From NCBI GenBank assembly GCA_024402115.1, contig JAKSJQ010000070.1:1-6278 (forward strand): 6,278 nt of DNA, written 5' to 3'. The notes under the pieces are model-generated. The model saw only the letters and a program-made list of their open reading frames with translations, did no database searches and had not been told where the DNA came from. Positions 1 through 6,211 of the stretch are shown in pieces (within the stretch, counting starts at the first letter, position 1; each line of letters begins with the position of its first letter). Origin of the DNA: Bacteroidales bacterium. GTDB taxonomy: Bacteria; Bacteroidota; Bacteroidia; Bacteroidales; UBA932. Position numbers and translations under genes: made by a program.

Positions 1-47
1 ACCCCAACATTAAAAGTGTTGTGCTCTACCTACTGAGCTAACGAATC
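1..47 (-). tRNA. tRNA-Lys (anticodon UUU), 3' part outside the window
   Basis: Read on the minus strand from 47 down to 1, this is the 5' portion of a tRNA. The 7-nt 5' acceptor strand GATTCGT is at 47-41. The D stem GCTC/GAGC pairs 38-35 with 26-23, with an AGTAGGTA loop. The anticodon stem CAACA/TGTTG pairs 21-17 with 9-5, around the loop CTTTTAA. The anticodon is TTT (plus positions 12-14), which reads Lys AAA/AAG. The variable loop begins at 4-1. The T arm and 3' acceptor strand lie beyond the window edge, so truncation is an artefact of the window and not a sign of a pseudogene. All visible stems pair perfectly. Confidence 0.93.
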
Positions 48-87
48 AATCCGTATCCCAGCGAGAATTCGTTCTCAAACGGGAATG

Positions 88-118
88 CAAAGGTAGTCCA
101 TTATTCGGAAAATGCAAA
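88..118 (-). promoter_or_regulatory. Bacteroidetes-type promoter for tRNA-Lys
   Basis: On the minus strand a -33 TTTG (plus 118-115) is followed after 19 nt by TACCTTTG (plus 95-88). The latter is an exact match to the Bacteroidetes -7 element TAnnTTTG. Transcription would start near 81-84, leaving roughly 35 nt before the tRNA 5' end at 47, to be removed by RNase P. Motif match and spacing are seen in the sequence. Activity is inferred. Confidence 0.75.
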
Positions 119-155
119 AGAAATTCGCTTTATTTTTTAAGTATTTTCAAAAGTG

Positions 156-187
156 TTTGCTTTTATGAATACGATTGCTTAATATTG
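156..187 (+). promoter_or_regulatory. Bacteroidetes-type promoter for the thr leader-thrB-thrC unit
   Basis: TTTG at 156-159 is followed after 20 nt by TAATATTG at 180-187, which differs from the Bacteroidetes -7 element TAnnTTTG at one position. Transcription would start around 193-196, only about 10 nt before the leader peptide ATG at 206. That position is what a leader-peptide attenuator requires, because the whole leader must be transcribed. The site is back to back with the tRNA-Lys promoter across an AT-rich stretch (119-155). Confidence 0.65.
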
Positions 188-205
188 TGGAAACGTTCAC
201 GGAAA

Positions 206-274
206 ATGAGATATTCATTCACCACCACTACCACAACAACAGGTACCGGTCAGATTTCTGGCAGGCTTTTGTAG
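206..274 (+). CDS. thrL: Threonine operon leader peptide
   Basis: This 22-codon ORF, too short for ordinary gene finding, starts at ATG 206 and ends at TAG 272-274. It reads MRYSF, then seven consecutive threonines (residues 6-12, codons ACC ACC ACT ACC ACA ACA ACA), then GTGQISGRLL with an eighth Thr at residue 14. It lies just upstream of a rho-independent terminator and of threonine biosynthesis genes, the arrangement of enterobacterial thrL. The peptide probably has no function of its own. Its translation would act as the sensor of charged tRNA-Thr: shortage stalls the ribosome in the Thr run and alters folding of the RNA downstream. No clear Shine-Dalgarno sequence precedes it (only GGAAA overlapping the start), which is usual in Bacteroidetes. 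Composition and context make the identification strong, although the sequence resembles E. coli ThrL only in its Thr richness. Confidence 0.9.
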   Translation: MRYSFTTTTTTTGTGQISGRLL

Positions 275-319
275 GTATGTAGGTGATGAACACGATACTG
301 ATAGGGAGTCTGCCAGAAA
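246..319 (+). promoter_or_regulatory. Threonine attenuator: protector and antiterminator segments
   Basis: Three mutually exclusive RNA segments can be read directly. Segment 1 (246-253, CCGGTCAG) pairs with 258-265 (CTGGCAGG) around an ATTT loop, with one G-A mismatch and one G-U pair. Segment 2 (255-264, TTTCTGGCAG) pairs perfectly over 10 bp with segment 3 (310-319, CTGCCAGAAA), and extends through 270/304 with G-U wobbles to 16 bp. Segment 3 contains half of the 5' arm of the terminator (305-314), so the 2:3 pairing excludes termination. A ribosome stalled in the Thr run (221-241) would cover segment 1 and free segment 2 to antiterminate. A ribosome reaching the stop at 272 would cover segment 2 and let the terminator form. 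Pairings are seen; the mechanism is inferred from known amino-acid attenuators. Confidence 0.88.
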
Positions 320-341
320 ATATGGCGGACTCCTTTTTTTT
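305..341 (+). terminator. Rho-independent attenuator terminator upstream of thrB
   Basis: The 10-bp stem pairs GGAGTCTGCC (305-314) with GGCGGACTCC (324-333), with one G-U pair at 311/327. The loop is 9 nt (315-323), and eight T residues follow (334-341). It lies 25 nt before the thrB ATG and after the leader peptide, so it would end transcription before the structural genes when threonine is plentiful. Confidence 0.93.
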
Positions 342-366
342 GATAGAAACCTTAACAATATAGACA

Positions 367-1299
367 ATGAAGAAAGTAAGAGTATTTGCCCCGGCTTCAA
401 TCGCCAACATGGGATGTGGATTCGACGTAATGGGACTGGCCCTGGACGATGTAGGAGACATCATCGAAATCGTAGCTGACGAAGGTGACGGACTCAGCAT
501 CATCAACAACAGTGGCGTGCCGATGCCAGAGGACATCGAGATGAACGTGATCACCCCGGTCGTGAGGAAGTTCCTCGAGATGACGGGCAACAAGGCAAAG
601 ATAGAAGTGACCATCTGCGAGAAGATCTACCCCGGTTCGGGCATTGGTTCCAGCGCCGCTTCGTCCGCAGCGGCTGCTTATGGAATGAACGAGCTCTTCG
701 GCTGTCCCCTCTCCGAAGAGGAGGTCGTGCTCTGCGCGATGGAAGGTGAAAGGCTCGCCAGCGGAGGCTACCATGCAGACAACGCCGCTCCTGCAGTGAT
801 GGGAGGAATCGTGCTCATCAGAGGATACGAACCTCTTGACATCATCAAGCTCCCCGTTCCCGGAAACTTCTACTGCGCTGTCGTCCATCCGCACATAGTC
901 GTCAACACCAAGGAAGCTCGCCAGATTCTGCCGAAGGATGTCCCTATGCACGCTGCGATCAGCCAGTGGGGAAACGTCGGCGGCCTGATCGCCGGCCTCT
1001 ATTCCGGCAACATCGGACTCATAGGACGCTCGATGAAGGACAGCGTCGCCGAGCCTTACCGAAAGAAATTCATCCCCGGTTTCGACGAGCTCAGAGAGAA
1101 GCTTCTCGGTGCAGGATCACTTGCGATGAACATCTCAGGATCGGGTCCATCTGTCTTCGCGCTCTGCGACAACGTCTCCGTAGCGGAGAAAGCAGGGGCA
1201 ATTATGAGGCAGCACTTCGACGAGAGAGGCATAGGACGCGAAGTTTATGTCGTAAAAGTGTCCAACAAGGGCTGCAAGCTTACCGGTATCAATATCTAA
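367..1299 (+). CDS. thrB: Homoserine kinase
   Basis: This 310-residue cytoplasmic enzyme of the GHMP kinase family phosphorylates L-homoserine with ATP to O-phospho-L-homoserine, the penultimate step of threonine synthesis. Three family signatures are visible. The N-terminal PASIANMGCGFD is at residues 9-20. The ATP-binding glycine/serine loop PGSGIGSSAAS is at 89-99. The C-terminal ISGSGPS loop is at 256-262. Length is normal for ThrB (about 300-315), and no frameshift or truncation is seen. The start ATG 367 puts the first motif at the usual distance from the N-terminus and lies 25 nt after the attenuator T-tract. It is the first structural gene after the leader; no thrA (aspartokinase/homoserine dehydrogenase) intervenes. 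Expression should depend on antitermination at 305-341 and continue into thrC. Other GHMP kinases (e.g. mevalonate pathway) are less likely given the adjacent thrC and Thr leader. Confidence 0.96.
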   Translation: MKKVRVFAPASIANMGCGFDVMGLALDDVGDIIEIVADEGDGLSIINNSGVPMPEDIEMNVITPVVRKFLEMTGNKAKIEVTICEKIYPGSGIGSSAASSAAAAYGMNELFGCPLSEEEVVLCAMEGERLASGGYHADNAAPAVMGGIVLIRGYEPLDIIKLPVPGNFYCAVVHPHIVVNTKEARQILPKDVPMHAAISQWGNVGGLIAGLYSGNIGLIGRSMKDSVAEPYRKKFIPGFDELREKLLGAGSLAMNISGSGPSVFALCDNVSVAEKAGAIMRQHFDERGIGREVYVVKVSNKGCKLTGINI

Positions 1300-1339
1300 A
1301 CTTGAGATACTGCGACTTATTTAATTAAGAATTAATCGA

Positions 1340-1378
1340 TTTAACAAAATCGTTCAGACTGATAACATTTTTGTTAAA
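1340..1378. repeat. Inverted repeat in the thrB-thrC gap
   Basis: The 79-nt AT-rich spacer between thrB and thrC contains a perfect 10-bp inverted repeat, TTTAACAAAA (1340-1349) and TTTTGTTAAA (1369-1378), separated by 19 nt. The 3' arm ends immediately before the thrC ATG (1379). As RNA it would place the thrC start at the base of a weak, A-U-dominated hairpin. It is not followed by a T-tract and so does not look like a terminator. It could tune thrC translation or bind a protein, or be a chance product of AT-rich sequence. Confidence 0.45.
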
Positions 1379-2704
1379 ATGAAATATTTTAGTTCACGCG
1401 ACAGCAAGAAAGAGCATCCATACAGCCTGAAAGAGGCCGCTTTCATGGGTCTCGCACCCGACGGAGGGCTCTTCATTCCCGAATATATTCCCCAGGTAGA
1501 CTTGTCTATGGTCGAGTCTCTGGCAGACAGATCCTATGCAGAGATGGCCCTCTATCTCGCAAGCCTTTTCTTCGGAGAAGACATAGCGGAAGAGGAACTC
1601 CGTGCAATGGTGATGAAGGCTTACGACTTCGATTGTCCCCTCGTAAAGATCAGCGACGACGACTACGCGCTCGAGCTTTTCCACGGACCGACATTCGCAT
1701 TCAAGGATTTCGGAGCACGCTTCATGGGAGGCATGCTGGGACTACTCTCCAAGATGAAGGAGAACGAAGAAGGTAGTGAGATGCTCACGGTTCTCACCGC
1801 AACCTCAGGCGACACAGGCAGTGCGGTCGCCGCAGGATTCCACAATGTTCCTGGAGTGCAGGTGGTGGTCCTCTACCCTGAGGGAAAGGTCAGCAACCTC
1901 CAGGAAAGCCAGATGACAACGCTCGGCGGAAACATCCACGCCGTGAGGGTAAAGGGAAATTTCGACGACTGCCAGGCTCTCGTGAAGGCGGTGTTCAACG
2001 ATTCCGAATTCCGCAAGAACCATTACGTAACTTCAGCGAACTCCATCAACCTTCTCCGCTGGATTCCTCAGTCCTTCTACTATTTCTATGGATGGTGCCA
2101 GTGGAAGAAGATGAGCGGAAAGAGCGAGCCGGACATCGTGGTCCCAAGCGGCAACTACGGCAACATCACCGCCGGAATGCTCGCACATTTCATGGGAATG
2201 CCTGTAAGAAGGTTCATCGCTGGAGCGAACGCGAACGATGTGGTACCTGAGTTCCTGAAGACCGGGACTTACTCCCCTCGTCCATCGGTACGCACGGTGG
2301 CGAATGCGATGGACGTCGGTGCTCCGAGCAACTATGAGAGGATGATGTATCTCTATGGACAGGACTTCGGCAAGCTCTGCGAGGCCGTATCGGGATACTC
2401 ATACGACGATGCGCAGATCAAGGCCGGAATGAAGGAACTTTTCGAGCGCTGCGGCTATGTTTCGGACCCACACAGTGCAGTTGCCTACAACACCGCCAAA
2501 GACGCGAAAATGGACGGATTCCGTCTGTCTACGGCCCATAGCGCAAAGTTCCTCGACGTGCTCCGAGACGCACTCGGTCCGGGCGCTCCCGAATCTGCGT
2601 TTGCGGTTCCGGAAGGGCTGCGCAGGGCAATGGAGAAGAAGAAGGAGTACACGGTGATGGAAAACAGCCTAAAAGAACTCGAGACTTTCGTTGATAAATT
2701 ATAA
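1379..2704 (+). CDS. thrC: Threonine synthase
   Basis: This 441-residue pyridoxal-phosphate enzyme converts O-phospho-L-homoserine and water to L-threonine and phosphate, the final step of the pathway. The PLP-binding lysine is K109 in LFHGPTFAFKDFGARF, closely matching the E. coli-type threonine synthase motif. TSGDTG at 142-147 and the glycine-rich cofactor phosphate loop SGNYGN at 257-262 are also present. The N-terminus (MKYFSSRDSK, then APDGGLFIP) is typical of the family and supports the ATG at 1379. Length is close to the usual 430-440 and the frame is intact. It lies 79 nt downstream of thrB with no terminator between, so the two are most likely cotranscribed under the threonine attenuator. 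The end of the coding sequence overlaps a probable promoter for the next gene. Confidence 0.97.
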   Translation: MKYFSSRDSKKEHPYSLKEAAFMGLAPDGGLFIPEYIPQVDLSMVESLADRSYAEMALYLASLFFGEDIAEEELRAMVMKAYDFDCPLVKISDDDYALELFHGPTFAFKDFGARFMGGMLGLLSKMKENEEGSEMLTVLTATSGDTGSAVAAGFHNVPGVQVVVLYPEGKVSNLQESQMTTLGGNIHAVRVKGNFDDCQALVKAVFNDSEFRKNHYVTSANSINLLRWIPQSFYYFYGWCQWKKMSGKSEPDIVVPSGNYGNITAGMLAHFMGMPVRRFIAGANANDVVPEFLKTGTYSPRPSVRTVANAMDVGAPSNYERMMYLYGQDFGKLCEAVSGYSYDDAQIKAGMKELFERCGYVSDPHSAVAYNTAKDAKMDGFRLSTAHSAKFLDVLRDALGPGAPESAFAVPEGLRRAMEKKKEYTVMENSLKELETFVDKL

Positions 2705-2716
2705 TTGATAACTTTG
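2686..2716 (+). promoter_or_regulatory. Probable promoter of the esterase gene
   Basis: TAACTTTG at 2709-2716 matches the Bacteroidetes -7 consensus TAnnTTTG exactly. Nineteen nt upstream is TTTC (2686-2689), a near match to the -33 TTTG, inside the last codons of thrC. Transcription would start near 2722, about 24 nt before the esterase ATG at 2746. This suggests the esterase is transcribed separately from thrBC, although readthrough remains possible because no terminator follows thrC. Confidence 0.6.
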
Positions 2717-2745
2717 CCTTCATATAACACTATAACCAAACATAG

Positions 2746-3852
<1,107 letters not shown>

Positions 3853-3874
3853 GCCTACCTCGTGGAATAAATAC

Positions 3875-3913
3875 AGAAAGACATCCTATCCAAGGATGTC
3901 TTTCTTCGTTTTT
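3875..3913 (+). terminator. Strong rho-independent terminator after the esterase gene
   Basis: A perfect 13-bp stem pairs AGAAAGACATCCT (3875-3887) with AGGATGTCTTTCT (3893-3905) around a 5-nt loop. TCG and then five T residues (3909-3913) follow. It starts 22 nt after the esterase stop. On the minus strand the hairpin is followed by GTATTTATT, moderately U-rich, so it may also stop transcripts of the converging his operon. Confidence 0.88.
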
Positions 3914-3926
3914 ACTGCTTTTGTCT

Positions 3927-3967
3927 CCTATCTCGTGGCATTTTCCCGCGAAACATCCCCAGATAGG
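3927..3967. repeat. Short inverted repeat between terminator and palindromic element
   Basis: CCTATCT (3927-3933) and AGATAGG (3961-3967) are perfect 7-nt inverted copies 27 nt apart. The spacer holds a TTTC/GAAA inner pairing around CCGC (about 3943-3954). It directly adjoins the larger inverted repeat starting at 3972, so it may be part of the same structured element. It could equally be coincidental. Confidence 0.35.
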
Positions 3968-3971
3968 CACT

Positions 3972-4064
3972 GGCGGCTCGGGAAGCAGGCAAAATGCATT
4001 TGCCCGGACTAGGGTCGGCGGAGCGGAGCGAAGCCGATCTGCATTTTGCCGCTCCCGTGCCGCC
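3972..4064. repeat. Large imperfect inverted repeat, GC-rich intergenic element of unknown function
   Basis: Between the converging esterase and hisIE genes, a 27-nt arm (3972-3998) pairs with a 25-nt arm (4040-4064). There are 24 canonical base pairs if the T-T mismatch (3978/4058) and two bulged A residues (3984, 3987) are left out. The innermost 11 bp (GGCAAAATGCA with TGCATTTTGCC) are perfect. The 41-nt interior holds a second pairing, TCGGC (4015-4019) with GCCGA (4033-4037), around a purine-rich GGAGCGGAGC-type segment. Neither end has a T-tract, so it is not a normal terminator on either strand. The 3' end lies 12 nt from the hisIE stop. Candidates are a REP/MITE-like dispersed repeat or a structured RNA. 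The sequence alone does not decide, and no terminal target duplication was recognised. Confidence 0.75.
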
Positions 4065-4076
4065 GGAAAAAACCTG

Positions 4077-4688
4077 CTACCTGTGCCTGAAGGAGAGCTC
4101 CTTCTCGAGGTCGGAGATGGTGACACCCATCTGCTCCAGGAGGACGAGATAGTGATAGATCAGGTCAGATGCCTCATAGATGAAGCGGTCGCGGTTTCCG
4201 TCGACTGCCTCGATGATAGACTCGCTGGTTTCCTCGCCCACCTTCTTTGAGATGCACTTCACACCCTTGATGAAGAGCTTGGTAGTGTATGACCCTTCGG
4301 GCATCTGCGCATGGCGCTTCTGGATCACGCCCTCGAGGGTGCGTATGAATCCCTCCTCCTCAGGAGTATCGAAGCAGCTGGTAGTGCCGCGATGGCAGGT
4401 AGGGCCGTCAGGGATGGCCTTGATCAGGAGAGTGTCATTGTCGCAGTCAGGATACATCTCGACCACTGTGAGGAAATTGCCGCTGGTCTCCCCCTTCGTC
4501 CAGAGAGTATTGCGCGAGCGTGACCAGAAGGTCACCTTACCCTCGCTCACGGTTTTCTCGTACGCCTCCTCATTCATGTAACCGAGCATCAGCACCTTGA
4601 GAGTGCGTGAGTCCTGGATGATGACGGGAAGAAGGCCGTCACCTGTCTTGGAAAGTTCGAAATCCTTGAAGCTATACTTGCATTCCAT
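4077..4688 (-). CDS. hisI: Bifunctional phosphoribosyl-AMP cyclohydrolase / phosphoribosyl-ATP pyrophosphohydrolase
   Basis: This 203-residue HisIE fusion catalyses steps 2 and 3 of histidine synthesis: PR-ATP to PR-AMP plus pyrophosphate (C-terminal HisE half), then PR-AMP ring opening to ProFAR (N-terminal HisI half). In HisI (about 1-115), WSRSR and LWTKGETSGN (55-71), the metal-binding DCDND (81-85) and the zinc-ligand region GPTCHRGTTSC (Cys98, Cys105) are all present. HisE (about 116-200) shows EET (152-154) and the EASDLIYH helix (172-179) of the pyrophosphohydrolase fold. Length matches known HisIE fusions and both active sites look intact. It is the last gene of the his cluster here, starting 9 nt after the hisF stop, and shares its transcript. 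No convincing T-tract terminator follows its stop. The hairpin at 3875-3905 is the nearest candidate. Confidence 0.97.
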   Translation of the reverse strand: MECKYSFKDFELSKTGDGLLPVIIQDSRTLKVLMLGYMNEEAYEKTVSEGKVTFWSRSRNTLWTKGETSGNFLTVVEMYPDCDNDTLLIKAIPDGPTCHRGTTSCFDTPEEEGFIRTLEGVIQKRHAQMPEGSYTTKLFIKGVKCISKKVGEETSESIIEAVDGNRDRFIYEASDLIYHYLVLLEQMGVTISDLEKELSFRHR

Positions 4689-4697
4689 AGTGTCAAA

Positions 4698-5465
4698 TTA
4701 TTTGGTTTCAGTCAATCTCATTGGTATTCCGGCATCGGCGAGCGACCTCTTGAGATCCGGTATCGCTATCTCTCCGTAGTGGAAGATGCTGGCTGCGAGG
4801 GCTGCGTCCGCACGGCCCTTGGTGAGCACTTCCTCGATGTGCGCGATATTTCCCGCGCCGCCCGAAGCTATGATAGGAATGGTGAGGATATCAGAGAGCT
4901 TGGCGTAAGCGTCGCATGCGTATCCGTTCTTCGTACCGTCATGGTCCATCGAAGTGAAGAGGATCTCACCTGCCCCCCTGTCCTGCGCCTCCTTGGCCCA
5001 AGAGAAGAGTTCCTTGTCAGTCATGTTGCGACCGCCGTGGGTAGAGGCCAGCCATGTGCCGTCGATGCACTTCGCGTCGATCGCGCATACGATGAACTGG
5101 CTGCCGTACTTGGAAGCGATCCTGTCGATGAGGGTCGGATCCTTGATGGCGGCGCTGTTGACCGAAATCTTGTCCGCACCGGCGTCGAGAAGACGTGACG
5201 CATCATCGAGAGTCGAGATACCGCCGCCGACGGTGAACGGGATGTTGATCCCTGCAGCGATTCTCTCCACGAGCTCCGCAAAGGTATGGCGACCTTCATG
5301 GGTCGCGCTGATATCGAGGTACACGAGCTCGTCAGCACCGTCACGGGAGTACTTCACACCCATGTCCACTGCGTCGCCGACCTCCTTGAGGCCGAGGAAG
5401 TTGATACCCTTCACCACCTGTCCGTCCTTGACGTCCAGGCATGGGATTATGCGTTTTGCGACCAT
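4698..5465 (-). CDS. hisF: Imidazole glycerol phosphate synthase, cyclase subunit
   Basis: This 255-residue TIM-barrel cyclase takes PRFAR and ammonia, delivered through the barrel from the HisH glutaminase, and makes imidazole glycerol phosphate plus AICAR. Catalytic aspartates are at the canonical positions: D11 in IIPCLDVKDG and D130 in VCAIDAK. The phosphate-binding loops TVGGGI (78-83) and ASGGAGN (200-206) are present. MVAKRIIPCLDV is the standard N-terminus, so the start at 5465 is well supported. It therefore overlaps the 3' end of hisA by 19 nt, which suggests translational coupling. An AAGGAG sequence sits immediately against the ATG, too close for a classical SD. The length is typical and the frame intact. 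Confidence 0.98.
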   Translation of the reverse strand: MVAKRIIPCLDVKDGQVVKGINFLGLKEVGDAVDMGVKYSRDGADELVYLDISATHEGRHTFAELVERIAAGINIPFTVGGGISTLDDASRLLDAGADKISVNSAAIKDPTLIDRIASKYGSQFIVCAIDAKCIDGTWLASTHGGRNMTDKELFSWAKEAQDRGAGEILFTSMDHDGTKNGYACDAYAKLSDILTIPIIASGGAGNIAHIEEVLTKGRADAALAASIFHYGEIAIPDLKRSLADAGIPMRLTETK

Positions 5466-6211
5466 CTCCTTATATCGTCCAATGTGATTCTGTTCTCATA
5501 TATGGCCTTGCCGATGATGACCTTGCGAAGGCCTGCCTTGTCGAGGGCCTTGATCTCCTCCATGGCGCTGATTCCGCCGCTGACGGTGAAATCAACGTCC
5601 TGATACCTCTCCTGGAGTCCCACGTAGAGAGGAGAGTTAGGGCCGAGGAGCATTCCGTCACGCGAGATGTCGGTAACGATGGCCTGCGAAAGGCCAAGCG
5701 GAAGGAAGCGCTCGAGAAGATCCTCGATGGTGAGTTCAACCGACTCCTGCCAGCCCTTGACGGCGATGTGGAAAACAGGTTCGTTGAACATGTCCCTCTT
5801 GGTATCCGAGCGTCTGACGTCCGCTCCGAGCACCATCCTGTCCGGACCGAAAGTCTGGAGCCACTGCTCGAAAAGCTCTGGGTGAAGCGCTGCGACGCTG
5901 CCGATGATGGCATGGCCGGCACCTGCGCTGAACACCCTCCTGAGGCCGGCTTCATCTGCGATTCCACCGCCCCACTCGACATCGAGACCGCTGCTTGAGA
6001 CAACCTTCTCCAATGTCTTGAGGTTCACCGTATCGGAAACCTTGGCACCGTCGAGGTCCACAAGGTGGATTCTCTTCACTCCGCAGTCAGCGTAAGCCTT
6101 CGCCATGTCGACAGGCGAAGCATCATATACCTTGGTCTTGGCATAGTCACCCTTGGTCAGGCGCACGCAGCGTCCGCCGATGATGTCAATTGCCGGAATG
6201 ATCTCTATCAT
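5447..6211 (-). CDS. hisA: 1-(5-phosphoribosyl)-5-[(5-phosphoribosylamino)methylideneamino]imidazole-4-carboxamide isomerase
   Basis: This 254-residue TIM-barrel isomerase converts ProFAR to PRFAR (Amadori rearrangement), supplying the HisH/HisF substrate. The N-terminus MIEIIPAIDIIGGRCVRL carries the catalytic base D9. The second catalytic Asp is D131 in VLGADVR. Phosphate-binding segments WGGGI (80-84) and VSGGIS (near the C-terminus), and the TDISRDGML motif (180-188), are in order. Distinguishing features from the paralogous HisF are AIDIIGG instead of CLDVKDG and the TDISRDGM loop. The ATG at 6211 overlaps the hisH TGA (ATGA), and the 3' end runs 19 nt into hisF. Length is normal (about 240-255). 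It is transcribed as part of the his operon. Confidence 0.97.
   Translation of the reverse strand: MIEIIPAIDIIGGRCVRLTKGDYAKTKVYDASPVDMAKAYADCGVKRIHLVDLDGAKVSDTVNLKTLEKVVSSSGLDVEWGGGIADEAGLRRVFSAGAGHAIIGSVAALHPELFEQWLQTFGPDRMVLGADVRRSDTKRDMFNEPVFHIAVKGWQESVELTIEDLLERFLPLGLSQAIVTDISRDGMLLGPNSPLYVGLQERYQDVDFTVSGGISAMEEIKALDKAGLRKVIIGKAIYENRITLDDIRRWSQNA

Noticed and set aside
397..951. 184-codon open frame on the minus strand inside thrB
   Set aside because: It is antisense to an intact, motif-rich thrB and its translation shows no recognisable domain. It is a shadow of GC-rich codon structure.
1341..1380. Possible separate promoter for thrC (CATTTTTG at 1366-1373)
   Set aside because: It deviates from TAnnTTTG at the conserved T, and no TTTG lies at the correct distance upstream. 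The transcript would start at the ATG itself.
3972..4064. The large hairpin as a terminator of the his operon
   Set aside because: On the minus strand the sequence after the hairpin (AGTGCCTATC) has no U-tract. The only T-run (minus-strand TTTTTT at 4072-4067) lies before the hairpin.
3914..4076. CRISPR array or insertion sequence in the intergenic gap
   Set aside because: There are no evenly spaced direct repeats, no transposase fragment, and no recognisable target-site duplication. Only inverted repeats are present.
3921..4250. 109-codon open frame across the palindromic element and the 3' end of hisIE
   Set aside because: The peptide is Arg/Ser/Ala-rich repeat-derived sequence followed by antisense of hisIE, and no start signal was seen. 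It is not listed as a gene.
5470..6003. 177-codon Ser/Arg-rich open frame on the minus strand inside hisA
   Set aside because: It is out of frame with hisA, of low complexity, and has no domain. HisA itself is intact over the same bases.
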